Positions 43,369-52,032 of a stretch of DNA of 64,000 nt are shown in pieces; the stretch's first letter is position 1, and each line of letters begins with the position of its first letter. Below the pieces are notes generated by a model. That model worked only from the letters and a program-made list of their open reading frames with translations. It searched no databases and had not been told where the DNA came from. This DNA comes from Geodermatophilaceae bacterium URHB0062 (GTDB lineage: Bacteria > Actinomycetota > Actinomycetes > Mycobacteriales > Geodermatophilaceae). Both the position numbers and the translations under genes were made by a program. The stretch spans positions 124,001 to 188,000 of the forward strand of contig JHVO01000008.1 in the NCBI GenBank assembly GCA_000620185.1, read 5' to 3'.

Positions 43369-44109
43369 GTGAAGGCCGATCATTTCGAGCAGCAGAAGCT
43401 GCTGGAGCTCGCTGCCGAGGACGTCGCGCTCACCCAGTTGGCGCACCGACGGCGGACGATGCCCGAGGTCGCCGCGGTGGAGGCCGCCGAGGATGCCGAG
43501 CGCACGTTCGCCGCCGACGTCGTCCGGGCGCAGACCGAGGTGAGCGATCTCGGCCGCGAGGTCAAGCGTATGGAGGCCGACGTCGAGACGGTCCGCCAGC
43601 GCGAGACCAAGGACCAGCGGCTGCTGGACTCGGGCAGCGTCTCGCCCAAGGAGATGACCAACCTCCAGCACGAGCTCGACTCGCTCAAGCGGCGCCAGTC
43701 CGACCTCGAGGACCAGGAGCTCGAGCTCATGGAGCGCCTGGAGGAGGCCGAGGCGACGCTGGCCAAGGCGCGCCAGGGTCAGGAGCAGGCACGGGCCGAC
43801 CTCGAGCGGGCGGAGCAGCTGCGCGACGACGCGCTGGCCGACATCGCCGACGGCACGACCCGGCACGAGACCGCGCGGGCGGCGGTGGCCGGGGGCATCT
43901 CCGCGCCGCTGCTGTCGCTGTACGACCGGATCCGCACGCAGACCGGGACGACGGGTGCGGCCATGCTCAAGGCACGCCAGTGCCAGGGGTGCCGGATCGA
44001 GCTGTACGGCAACGAGCTGACCGCCGTCCGCAACGCGGATCCGCACGAGGTCGTCCGGTGCGAGAACTGCGGCCGCATCCTGGTGCGCACCGCCGAGTCC
44101 GGCCTGTGA
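43369..44109 (+). CDS. C4-type zinc-ribbon, coiled-coil protein
   Basis: A 246-residue protein. Residues about 8-190 form a long coiled coil (heptads such as LAHRRRTMPEVAAVEAAEDAERTF). The C-terminal zinc ribbon has CQGCRIELYGNEL and CENCGRIL, the CxxC-x-CxxC pattern of the CT398/DUF164 family found throughout actinobacteria. These proteins resemble the Nif3-linked HP0958/FlgZ group, but their function in actinobacteria is not defined. GTG 43369 is the family N terminus (MKADHFEQQKLLELA). It lies 40 bp before the RNase HI gene, a conserved pairing. Confidence 0.88.
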   Translation: MKADHFEQQKLLELAAEDVALTQLAHRRRTMPEVAAVEAAEDAERTFAADVVRAQTEVSDLGREVKRMEADVETVRQRETKDQRLLDSGSVSPKEMTNLQHELDSLKRRQSDLEDQELELMERLEEAEATLAKARQGQEQARADLERAEQLRDDALADIADGTTRHETARAAVAGGISAPLLSLYDRIRTQTGTTGAAMLKARQCQGCRIELYGNELTAVRNADPHEVVRCENCGRILVRTAESGL

Positions 44110-44149
44110 CCCCGACAGATTCGGCCATTTCTGCCGGAAGGGTGCGCGC

Positions 44150-45289
44150 GTGACCCGGCGGCTCGTCATCGAGGCGGACGGCGGATCGCGCGGCAACCCG
44201 GGCCCGGCCGGCTACGGCGCCCTCGTGCGCGACGCCGACAGCGGGCGGGTGCTGGCCGAACGGGCCGCGTCGGTCGGGCGGGCCACGAACAACGTCGCCG
44301 AGTACGGCGGCCTGGTCGCGGGGCTGCAGGCCGCCCTCGACCTCGACCCGACCGCCGAGGTCGAGGTCCGCATGGACTCGAAGCTGGTGGTCGAGCAGAT
44401 GTCGGGGCGCTGGAAGGTCAAGCACCCCGACATGCAGCAGTTGGCCCTGCAGGCGCAGAAGCTCGCCCGGCAGCTCGGGTCGGTTCGCTACACGTGGGTG
44501 CCGCGGGCGCAGAACGGTGCCGCCGACGCGCTGGCCAACAGCGCGATGGACGGTAGGCCGGTGCACCGCGACGCCGCCGCGGAGCCCGTCGTCCTCGAGG
44601 ACGACGTCCAGCCCACCGCAGGTGGTCCGGTCCCCCGGCGGAGCTGTGTCGTCCAGCCGGCCGGTGAACCCGCCGCCGTCGTCACCACGGTCACGCACCT
44701 GCTGCGGCACGGGCAGACGGAGCACACCCCCGAGCGTCGTTTCAGTGGCCGTAACGACCTGCCGCTGTCCCGCACCGGCCGGGCGGAGGCCGAGGCGGCC
44801 GCGGTCCGCGCGAAGGAACTGGGCATCGAGGTCGTGGTCGCCTCCCCGCTGCGCCGCACGCGGGAGACCGCCGAGATCGTCGCCGGGGCCCTGGGCCTGC
44901 CGGTGCGGTTCGACGAGGACCTCGTCGAGCTCGACTTCGGCCGGCTGGAGGGCCTGACCTTCGACGAGGCGGCGGCAAAGCACCCGCTGGCCGCCCGGCG
45001 GTTCGGTGCCGACGTGACCGTCGCTGCCCCGGGCGGGGAGTCCGTCGCCGACGTCAGCGCGCGCGTCGCGCGCGCCCGGCGGCGGATCCTGTCGGAGCAC
45101 GCCGGTCGCACGGTGCTCGTGGTCAGCCACGTGACGCCGATCAAGCTGATGCTGGCCGCGGGCATGGGCGTCGGCGACGAGGTGGTGCACCGCGTCTTCC
45201 TCGAGGCGGCGTCGCTGTGCACGGTCACCTGGTCGTCGGACGGCCGGTCGAGCGTGCGGCTGGTCAACGACACGGCCCACCTGCGCTGA
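44150..45289 (+). CDS. Bifunctional RNase HI / histidine acid phosphatase
   Basis: A 379-residue fusion typical of actinobacteria (Rv2228c-like). Residues 1-140 are RNase HI, with metal ligands Asp10 (EADGGSRGNPG), Glu51, Asp76 and Asp126; it cuts RNA in RNA-DNA hybrids. Residues about 178-379 are a phosphoglycerate-mutase/CobC-type phosphatase with LLRHGQTEHT as the catalytic motif and SPLRRTRETAEI and VVSHVTPIK as the second His region. In mycobacteria the phosphatase part acts on alpha-ribazole phosphate. A low-complexity linker at about 137-175 joins the domains. GTG 44150 was taken as start. It follows the zinc-ribbon gene closely. Confidence 0.93.
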   Translation: MTRRLVIEADGGSRGNPGPAGYGALVRDADSGRVLAERAASVGRATNNVAEYGGLVAGLQAALDLDPTAEVEVRMDSKLVVEQMSGRWKVKHPDMQQLALQAQKLARQLGSVRYTWVPRAQNGAADALANSAMDGRPVHRDAAAEPVVLEDDVQPTAGGPVPRRSCVVQPAGEPAAVVTTVTHLLRHGQTEHTPERRFSGRNDLPLSRTGRAEAEAAAVRAKELGIEVVVASPLRRTRETAEIVAGALGLPVRFDEDLVELDFGRLEGLTFDEAAAKHPLAARRFGADVTVAAPGGESVADVSARVARARRRILSEHAGRTVLVVSHVTPIKLMLAAGMGVGDEVVHRVFLEAASLCTVTWSSDGRSSVRLVNDTAHLR

Positions 45290-45321
45290 TCCGCGCTTCC
45301 CTCCCGCGCATCGTGGGCGGC

Positions 45322-45582
45322 ATGATGAGCGCCCTCCTCCGACGACGGGAACGGGAGCGCATGGCGAAGCGGGCGGGCATCTGGGCGGCGGGTGCGGTCG
45401 CCGTCCTGCTGCTGTGGCCGGTGGCGTTCGGCATGGCCGACACCGACGGGAACGCGCTCGTGCCGCCCGCGGGGGAGCTGTGGATCGCGGGGCTGTCCCT
45501 TGCGCTCGTGGCGGCGCTGACCTTCGCCCTCGCCTACGCCGTGCAGTGGCGACGGCGGCGGCACCAGGTCCCGCGCGGCTGA
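45322..45582 (+). CDS. Small two-helix membrane protein
   Basis: An 86-residue protein with two hydrophobic segments (WAAGAVAVLLLWPVAFGMA and WIAGLSLALVAALTFALAYAV) and basic ends (MMSALLRRRERERMAKR and QWRRRRHQVPRG). No domain was recognised. The start is either ATG 45322 or ATG 45361, which has GGGAG just before it. It lies 32 bp after the RNase HI/phosphatase gene. Confidence 0.6.
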   Translation: MMSALLRRRERERMAKRAGIWAAGAVAVLLLWPVAFGMADTDGNALVPPAGELWIAGLSLALVAALTFALAYAVQWRRRRHQVPRG

Positions 45583-45608
45583 ACCACGGCGCGCGTGGTC
45601 CTGCGCTG

Positions 45609-46178
45609 TCAGACAGTCGGCTCGGACTGCGTGCGGACGCCGAAGCGGAGGATGGTGGCGTCGCCCGACCGCGTGCTGCTGATCGGTTCCAGGGCCGTCC
45701 TCGTCAGGCCTGGGGGCGAGAACCGGATGCCGTCGCCGAGCAGAACCGGCAGTACGTACACCAGGATCTCGTCGACGAGCCCCCGCTGCAGGCACTGGCC
45801 GGCCACGTCTGCGCCCAGGATCTCGAGGTTCCTGCCGCCGGCAGCGTCCCGTGCCGTGGCGACCGCTTCGCCGATGTCGCCGGTGAGGATCGTGACGTTC
45901 GGGTTCGGCGGCTCCAGCGGCCTGTGGGTGAGGAGGAACATGGGTCCGGAGAAGGGGTAGTCGCCGCTGTCCGGCTGCTCGGTCTGCATCCGGGCGCCGA
46001 CCTCCCAGGTCCGCCGGCCGACGAGCATGGCGCCGGTGGCCGCTGCGATCTCCGCCACATCGTCCGGTGCCACGTAGTCGGCGAGAGCGCGACCATCTCC
46101 CCAGTCCATGGAATGGCCGGGACCGGCGATGAAGCCGTCGAGCGACATGCACCGGTTCACGACAACCTTGCCGCTCAT
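45609..46178 (-). CDS. Dihydrofolate reductase-like (RibD C-terminal) protein
   Basis: A 189-residue NADPH-binding reductase of the RibD_C/DHFR superfamily. VVVNRCMSLDGFIAGP is the opening typical of such proteins, LVGRRTWEVG and LTHRPLEPPNPNVTIL follow, and LEILGADVAGQCLQRGLVDEILVYVLPVLLGDG is the C-terminal core. Family members are usually annotated as dihydrofolate reductase family proteins, though their substrates are mostly unknown. It is on the minus strand, 178 bp downstream of the frameshifted permease gene. Confidence 0.85.
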   Translation of the reverse strand: MSGKVVVNRCMSLDGFIAGPGHSMDWGDGRALADYVAPDDVAEIAAATGAMLVGRRTWEVGARMQTEQPDSGDYPFSGPMFLLTHRPLEPPNPNVTILTGDIGEAVATARDAAGGRNLEILGADVAGQCLQRGLVDEILVYVLPVLLGDGIRFSPPGLTRTALEPISSTRSGDATILRFGVRTQSEPTV

Positions 46179-46356
46179 GTCACGACCGCCGTCCCTGGGT
46201 CATCACCGCACGTCTTGACCCTTTCCGAAGCCCTGACGTGCGGTGTCACGGTTCGGATCTTTCCGCCGATCCTGGCAGTGGGGAAGCGCCGCTCCAACAC
46301 GTCCGCGCGGGACAACCCGGCCGAGCGGTAGCGACAGGGAAACAGGACACACCCGG

Positions 46357-47596
46357 TCAGAGTTGCAGCGCGATCCACAGCGCCGTGGTCGCGGCGACCA
46401 GGGTCAGCGGCACGGTCGCCAGCCCGACGGCGCTGAACCGTGCGGCCGTGGGTGCCACCGGCCCCTGCACGCGCCGCCAGAGCAGGTTCGCGAGCGATCC
46501 GACGTAGGTCAGGTTCGGCCCGACGTTGACCCCCGATCAGCGCGGCGAGCACCGGGGCAGGGCCGCCCACGGCCACCACGGGAAGCAGGGCCAGCGTCGC
46601 CGGCAGGTTGTTCAGCAGATTGGCCAGCGCGGCTGCCAGTCCGGCCACGGCCAGCAGGGGGAGCAGCGAGTCGCCGTCGGGCAGGACCACCGACAGCACC
46701 GGCCGCAGCCCGTTGTCGAGCACCGCCAGGACGACGACGGCGAGTGCCAGCACGAACGCGGCGAACGGCAGGTCGGCCGCTCGCACCAGGTCCGGCAGCC
46801 GGACCGTGCGGCGCACGAGTTGCCGCGCCGCCAGCACGAGCACACCGAGCAGCGCCGGCCACACCGGCGAGACGCCGATCGCGGACGCGACCGCGAACCC
46901 CGCGACGACGAGGGTCACGACGGTCACTGCCGTCACCGGCACGGCCGGCGTCGCCGTCACCGGACTGCCGACCGGCACGTGGAGGTCGCCGCGGAACAGC
47001 CACCGCAGGACGGCGAACTCCACCGCGACCGCGACGACCCAGGGCCCGAGCATCAGGCCGGTGAAGTGCAGGAACGACAGCCCGGTCGCGGCGAAGGCCA
47101 GCAGGTTGGTCAGGTTCGACACCGGCAGCAGCAAGGACGCCGAGTTGGCCAGGTGCCCCGCGGCGTAGGCGTGCGGGCGGGACGGGACGCGCATCCGGGT
47201 CGCGGTCGCCAGGACGATCGGCGTCAGCAGGACGACGGTGGCATCCAGGCTCAGCACCGCCGTCACCAGCGCCGAGAGCAGGACGACGCGGGCGAGCAGG
47301 CCCATCGGTGACCGGCCCGCCTGCCGCGCCGTGACCGCGGCCGCCCAGGTGAAGAGCCCTTCGCGGTCGGCCAGGTCGGCGAGCAGGAGCACGACGACGA
47401 GGAACGCGACGGTCGGGGCGATCTCCCGGACCGCGCCCTGGGCGGCCGGCGCTCCGACCGCGCCGACGAGCACCAGGCAGGCGGCGCCGGGCAGCGCGAC
47501 GGCCACCGGTGGCACGCGGTGGTGCCCGACGACGGCGGTGGCGAGCGTGCCCAGCAGCACGAGCGCGGAGAGGCCGAGCGCAAGAACGTCGATCAT
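46357..47596 (-). pseudogene. ArsB/SLC13-type permease with a one-base frameshift
   Basis: A transporter of about 412 residues with 10-12 helices. MIDVLALGLSALVLLGTLATAVVGHHR is its N terminus and SASLLLPVSNLTNLLAFAATGL a family motif. The frame is open to about residue 355 and then shifts: a run of five C on the plus strand (46530-46534) should be four. With one base removed the frame continues GVNVGPNLTYVGSLANLL, the conserved C-terminal ArsB motif, and ends at 46357 with LVAATTALWIALQL. Without correction the frame runs on to 46175 with unrelated sequence. It may be a real pseudogene, a phase-variable homopolymer or an assembly error. Substrates in the family are arsenite, anions or dicarboxylates. 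Confidence 0.75.
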
Positions 47597-47606
47597 GGGC
47601 CGCGGC

Positions 47607-48362
47607 TCAGGCGCGCACGAAGAGGTAGACGGAGACGGCGACGCCGAAGGACACGATGAACAGCCGCAGCGGCGTCGTCGGGATGCGGGTGGCGATGCGC
47701 GCGCCGAGGAAGCCGCCGACCAGGCTGGCCGGCGCGGCGACCGCGACGACGGTCCAGTCGACCGGCCCGAACAGCGCGAAGATCACCAGCGAGATCGTCG
47801 CGGTGACCGCCGAGAGCGCCGACTTCAGCGCGTTGGCCAGTTTGAGCCGGTGCAGGGCGATGCCGAGGACGCCGACGAGGATCACCCCGAGCGCGCCCCC
47901 GAAGTAGCCCCCGTAGACGGTGGCGAGGAACAGCGCCACGTACAACCAGGCCGGGTCCCGGCGCGGGCCGCCGTCCTCGTCGTGCGTCAGTTGACGGGTC
48001 AGGAAGGGCTGGACGGCGAGCAGCAGGCTGGCCAGCAGCACCAGCACGGGGACGACGACGTCGAACGCCTGCGACGGAGTCGTGAGCAGCAGCACGCTGC
48101 CTGTCGTCCCCCCGAGCACGGCGACGACTGAGAACCGGATCAGCCGCTGCCGCTGGCCGGTGTACTCCGCGCGGAACCCGGCGACGCCGCCGAGATACCC
48201 GGGCCACTGCGAGACCGAGTTGGTGACGTTCGCCGCGACGGTGCCCATGCCGAGGGCCACCAGCGTCGGGAAGAGGATCAGCGACCCGCCGCCGGCGATC
48301 GAGTTGGTGGCACCCGCCACGAAGGCCACTCCGGCCGCCAGGAGCAGATCGACGGCCGACAC
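47607..48362 (-). CDS. Sulfite exporter TauE/SafE family protein
   Basis: A 251-residue membrane protein with about eight helices. AGVAFVAGATNSIAGGGSLILFP is the TauE/SafE motif, and GGYFGGALGVILVGVL its repeat in the second half. Members export sulfite, sulfoacetate or other organosulfur anions, and some import. GTG 48362 was chosen because it begins the conserved helix. It lies 11 bp upstream of the ArsB-like gene on the same strand, so the two are probably co-transcribed. Confidence 0.85.
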   Translation of the reverse strand: MSAVDLLLAAGVAFVAGATNSIAGGGSLILFPTLVALGMGTVAANVTNSVSQWPGYLGGVAGFRAEYTGQRQRLIRFSVVAVLGGTTGSVLLLTTPSQAFDVVVPVLVLLASLLLAVQPFLTRQLTHDEDGGPRRDPAWLYVALFLATVYGGYFGGALGVILVGVLGIALHRLKLANALKSALSAVTATISLVIFALFGPVDWTVVAVAAPASLVGGFLGARIATRIPTTPLRLFIVSFGVAVSVYLFVRA

Positions 48363-48386
48363 GAGCCGCGAGCCTACGGTGCCTCC

Positions 48387-48746
48387 ATGCGGAAGCCGGG
48401 CGGGGCGATGTGGTTGGCGGCCCTGCTGGGCGGTTCCGGGGTGCTGCACCTGGTGCGGCCGCGGCCCTACGAGTGGCTGGTGCCGCCGGAGGTGGGGGAT
48501 GCCCGGACGTGGGTGACCGCCAGCGGCGTGGCGGAGATCGCCGCCGCCGCGCTGCTGAGCACGCGGCGTTCGCGACGGCTCGGGGGATGGTCGGCCGTGG
48601 CGCTGCTCGTCGGGTTCGTCCCGGCGCACCTGCACACGTTCCGGGTGGTCGGTCGTCGTCCCTCCCTGCTGGCCGCCGCGGCCGTGCGGCTGGTGCTCCA
48701 GGTCCCGCTCGTCGGCGCCGCCCTCCGGGTCGCGCGGGGCGGCTGA
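48387..48746 (+). CDS. DoxX-like membrane protein
   Basis: A 119-residue protein with three to four hydrophobic segments. MWLAALLGGSGVLHLVRPRPYEWLVPPEVG and TASGVAEIAAAALL are typical of DoxX family members in actinobacteria. The start codon is ATG 48387 and the gene is divergent from the TauE-like gene, 24 bp away. Function is not known beyond membrane-associated redox or sulfur processes in other groups. Confidence 0.72.
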   Translation: MRKPGGAMWLAALLGGSGVLHLVRPRPYEWLVPPEVGDARTWVTASGVAEIAAAALLSTRRSRRLGGWSAVALLVGFVPAHLHTFRVVGRRPSLLAAAAVRLVLQVPLVGAALRVARGG

Positions 48747-48765
48747 CCGCGACACCCGGGGGCGG

Positions 48766-50052
48766 TCACCGGCGCAGTCGCCGGAGCGTCCCCGGCGGGA
48801 GGCCGCGCAGGGAGGGCCGGTCCGGATGCGGCAGGACGCCCTGGATGACGGGAGGCAGCTGGGTGAGCGGGCGCTGGAGCTGCGCCTCCTTCCAGCGCCG
48901 GTGGACCTCGGCGCGCTGCTCGACGTCCAGCCGGGCGAGGACCTGCCCCAGCGCGGCGAGGACGGAGCCCCGGAGCAGCCAGGCCGAGCTGTCGTCCTGG
49001 GTGTTGACCATGATCAGCTCGGTCAGGATCGCCTGCGTCTCCCGGAGGATCTCGAGGCTCTCGGCGAGGGCCTCCTCGGTCTCGCCCTCCCGCTGCTCCG
49101 CCTCCGCGACGACGAGATTGCCGAAGGCGCGGAGGCAGTCGGCGACGTCGTGCATCACGACCGCGAACGCCCTGCGCAGCTCCTCGCCGTAGGGGTCGTC
49201 GGGTCGTTCCTCGGTCGGGATCTCGGCCGCGAGCACCGTGAACAGGCTGCGGATGTCGAGCAGGCAGTGCTCCAGGGTGTCCAGTCCGGTCGCCAGCACG
49301 GGTTCGACGTCCATCGTCCCGAGCGCCCGAGGGTTGAAGCGACGGCTGTCCTGGAGCAGCGCGACCGTCTCCGTCGCCGTCGCGACCCCGCGGGTGGCCG
49401 ACCGGACCCGGTCGAGCCACGAATCGACCTGCGCACGCGTGATGGGCCCGTCGTCCAGGGCGTCACCGGCCGCGTCGAGCGGGGCTGCGGCAGCCTCGGC
49501 CACCCGGAGGATGGCGCGGGCGGCGCGCCCCGTGGGCATGGGTGGCGGGTAGACCAGGTTGAAGGCCACGCCGACGCCGGCCCCGATCAGCGTGTTCAGG
49601 ATCCGGATCTCGGCCGCGATGTCGTGGTTGGTCACACCCAGGATCAGCATGGCGGTGATGGGCACCTCCAGCGTCTGATCACCCAGCCGGAGGACCTTTC
49701 CCAGCACCAGCGAGGCGCCGATCGCTGCGCCGAGGCTCCACCAGGTCAGGCCGACCCAGTTCGAGAGCAGGGTCGCGACGAGGACGCCGGACAGGACCGC
49801 GCCGACGCGGACGGCGCCCATCTTGAGGGTGGAGTACGCCGTGGCCTGCACGACCAGCAGCGCGGTCAGGGCGCCGGTGAGATCGATGGCCCCCTCGGTC
49901 AGCACCAGGGTGAGCAGGTACGAGACCACGGCCGCCGCCGTCAGCCTCGTCACGGACACCAGCGTCGGGGCCAGCCGTCGCGGTACGTCGCGCCAGCGAT
50001 CGGGTCGCCCGGGCCACGCCCATGAGGCCGCACGCTGCCAACGCACCTGCAC
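48766..50052 (-). CDS. Aromatic-acid exporter-like FUSC membrane protein
   Basis: A 428-residue protein. The N-terminal ~170 residues have six hydrophobic segments (VVSYLLTLVLTEG, ALTALLVVQATAYSTLKMGAVRVGAVLSGVLVATLL), the ArAE_1/FUSC type with a single bundle. The C-terminal ~240 residues are helical and acidic, as in the cytoplasmic domain of these exporters. GTG 50052 was chosen because the helix content starts soon after. It is much shorter than the FUSC protein at 38211. The export substrate is unknown. It is divergent from the PIG-L gene, with 144 bp between. Confidence 0.75.
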   Translation of the reverse strand: MQVRWQRAASWAWPGRPDRWRDVPRRLAPTLVSVTRLTAAAVVSYLLTLVLTEGAIDLTGALTALLVVQATAYSTLKMGAVRVGAVLSGVLVATLLSNWVGLTWWSLGAAIGASLVLGKVLRLGDQTLEVPITAMLILGVTNHDIAAEIRILNTLIGAGVGVAFNLVYPPPMPTGRAARAILRVAEAAAAPLDAAGDALDDGPITRAQVDSWLDRVRSATRGVATATETVALLQDSRRFNPRALGTMDVEPVLATGLDTLEHCLLDIRSLFTVLAAEIPTEERPDDPYGEELRRAFAVVMHDVADCLRAFGNLVVAEAEQREGETEEALAESLEILRETQAILTELIMVNTQDDSSAWLLRGSVLAALGQVLARLDVEQRAEVHRRWKEAQLQRPLTQLPPVIQGVLPHPDRPSLRGLPPGTLRRLRR

Positions 50053-50196
50053 GGTGACTCGGTCCTTCCCGCCGGGTTCCGCCGCCCCAGGACGTCTCCG
50101 GCCTGTTGACCCCACTATGGGGCACCCGTGCCGACCCGACAGCCCGGCGCGGAGTTCCCTGTCCGTGGAGGGCGCGAGGACGGCACACTCCGCCCC

Positions 50197-50919
50197 ATGA
50201 CCTCCCCGAAGCCGATGCCCGACGACTGGCAACGCGCCCTGATCATCGCGGCGCACCCCGACGACATCGAGTACGGCGTGGCGGCCGCCGTCTCCGCGTG
50301 GACCGCAGCCGGCAAGGAGGTCCACTACCTGCTGGCCACCCGGGGTGAGGCCGGGATGGCCGGCGTGCCGCCGGAGGAGGCCGGCCCGCTGCGCGAGGAG
50401 GAGGAGCGCCGGTCGGCGGCCGTCGTCGGCGTCAGCGAGGTGGAGTTCCTCGACCAGCGGGACGGCGTCCTGGTCCAGGGGCCGGAGCTGCGGCGCGACC
50501 TCGCGGCGGCGATCCGGCGGCACCGGCCCGAGCTCGTCGTCACCGGGTACTTCGGGGCGACCTGGACGCCGCCGGGGGTCTCGCCGGGGTACGTGAACTC
50601 CGCCGACCACCGCGCGCTGGGCCAGTGCGTGCTGGACGCCGTCGCCGACGCGTCGAACGAGTGGATCTTCCGCGACCTCGAGGAGCCCCGGTGGTCGGGC
50701 GTGCAGTACATCGCGGTCCAGGATCCCGGGGCACCCATGCACGAGATCGACGTCTCCGACCACGTCGAGAAGGCCGTGGCGTCGCTTTCGGAGCACCGGC
50801 GGTATCTCGAGCTGCTGTCCGACGTCCCGGTCGAGGACCAGGCCCGGCAGATCGTCGACATGGCGACGGCGACCGAGGACGGACGGCGCCGCGTCGGCTT
50901 CCGCTTGTTCTGGGGCTGA
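50197..50919 (+). CDS. PIG-L (LmbE-like) N-acetyl deacetylase
   Basis: A 240-residue metal-dependent deacetylase. The N-terminal motif AHPDDIEYG is at residues 19-27, with the metal-binding His20 and Asp pair. ATRGEAG and VNSADHRALG give the other family positions. Proteins of this family include MshB and Mca in mycothiol biosynthesis and detoxification, and de-N-acetylases in glycolipid synthesis. This one is shorter than MshB/Mca and has no clear specificity. The ATG at 50197 lies 38 bp after a G-rich stretch, so its ribosome-binding site is not clear. Confidence 0.8.
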   Translation: MTSPKPMPDDWQRALIIAAHPDDIEYGVAAAVSAWTAAGKEVHYLLATRGEAGMAGVPPEEAGPLREEEERRSAAVVGVSEVEFLDQRDGVLVQGPELRRDLAAAIRRHRPELVVTGYFGATWTPPGVSPGYVNSADHRALGQCVLDAVADASNEWIFRDLEEPRWSGVQYIAVQDPGAPMHEIDVSDHVEKAVASLSEHRRYLELLSDVPVEDQARQIVDMATATEDGRRRVGFRLFWG

Positions 50920-50983
50920 GCCACGTCGAGGGCCCAAGATCGATCCGGGCATGACCTCGATCATCTCGGGGTAGAGCGGCCCC

Positions 50984-51187
50984 ATGCGGAGGCTCGTGAG
51001 TCTGCTCGTGCTGGTCTGGCTGATCATCGGCGTCATCGCGGCGGCGCAACGCGGCTACTTCAAGGGCAGTGACACCTCCTGTGCCGGCGTGAGCACCATC
51101 GTCGTCACGATCCTGGCCGGCCCGTTGAACTACGTCGGCGTCAACCCGAAGGTCGACTGCCCGAAGATCCCCGAGCCGAGCAGGTGA
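50984..51187 (+). CDS. Small membrane protein, hypothetical
   Basis: A 67-residue protein. One hydrophobic segment (LVSLLVLVWLIIGVIAAAQRGYF) is at the N terminus, a second shorter one (ISTIVVTILAGPLNYVG) is in the middle, and two cysteines (TSCAG and VDCPK) face the same side. No known domain is present. It is a common size and layout for actinobacterial unknowns. It lies 64 bp after the PIG-L gene. Confidence 0.55.
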   Translation: MRRLVSLLVLVWLIIGVIAAAQRGYFKGSDTSCAGVSTIVVTILAGPLNYVGVNPKVDCPKIPEPSR

Positions 51188-51220
51188 CCCGGGGGCGGCC
51201 TCGCGGGAACGGAGCGCCCC

Positions 51221-51226
51221 TACACT
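51221..51226 (+). promoter_or_regulatory. Probable -10 element of rnpB
   Basis: TACACT lies 9 bases before the first base of the RNase P RNA, close to the actinobacterial TAnnnT consensus. I see no convincing -35 hexamer 16-18 bases upstream. Confidence 0.5.
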
Positions 51227-51235
51227 GATCGGCAC

Positions 51236-51645
51236 GACGGACGAGTCGGCTGGGCGGTCGCGTCGGCGGGGGAGACCCCGTCGCCGAGGAACGTCCGGGC
51301 TCCACAGGGCAGGGTGGTCGTTAACAGCGACCCGGGGTGACCCGCGGGACAGTGCCACAGAGAACAGACCGCCAGCAGTTCGCTGCTGGTAAGGGTGAAA
51401 CGGCGGTGTAAGAGACCACCGCACACCGGGTGACCGGTGTGGCTCGGTAAACCCCACCCGGAGCAAGGTCAAGAGGGACGACGGCTCGCCGCCGTCCTGC
51501 GCAGGCGTTCGAGGGCTGCCCGCCCGAGCCTGCGGGTAGACCGCTCGAGCCTGCCGGCAACGGCAGGCCTAGATGGATGACCGCCCATCGGGAGGCCGTG
51601 AGGCACCCGTGGACAGAACCCGGCGTACAGGCCGACTCGTCCGTC
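51236..51645 (+). ncRNA. rnpB: RNase P RNA, type A
   Basis: A catalytic RNA of about 410 nt that trims the 5' leader of tRNA precursors. P1 is clear: GACGGACGAGTCGGC (51236-51250) pairs perfectly with GCCGACTCGTCCGTC (51631-51645). Conserved core segments are present: GAGGAACGTCCGGGCTCC, ACAGAGAACAGACCGCC, GGTAAGGGTGAAACGGCGG and the 3' region TAGATGGATGACCGCC, followed by GACAGAACCCGGCGTACAGG. These are the universal elements of bacterial type A RNA. GC-rich extra helices are as expected for an actinobacterium. Confidence 0.96.
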
Positions 51646-51754
51646 GTCCTCCGCCTCGACCCCGGCTGGTCAGGCGGCTCTGGTGGAACGACCGCTGCGG
51701 GACGACTCTTGCGACTGGACCACCCGCGAACGAGCGGAGCACCAGGGAGTCGCC

Positions 51755-51952
51755 GTGAACGACCCGAAGAACCTGCTGATCACGCGCGAGCATGTGCGGC
51801 GCCTGCTGCCGCTCATGCGACTCAGCCCCGAACAGGAGGCAGGAGTGCTCGAGCTGCCCTATCCGGTGCGGTTCGGCGTCGCTGCGGCGGCCTTCGAGGA
51901 GGTCGGCGTCGACCTGGACGTCCTCATGGACCGGATGGGTGGAAGCCCCTGA
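51755..51952 (+). CDS. Small hypothetical protein
   Basis: A 65-residue mostly helical protein starting VNDPKNLLITREHVRRLLPLM. GTG 51755 has GGGAG 5 bases upstream. Its content is Leu/Ala/Val/Arg-rich with acidic residues and no cysteine. It has no family I recognise. It lies between rnpB and the receiver-domain gene. Confidence 0.5.
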   Translation: MNDPKNLLITREHVRRLLPLMRLSPEQEAGVLELPYPVRFGVAAAAFEEVGVDLDVLMDRMGGSP

Positions 51953-52032
51953 GCCGGCGCCGGGACCAACGTCGGTTTGGCTACCGATCGGTACCACTGG
52001 ACTTCCCGGACCGGTACGTGTGAGCTGCGCAG

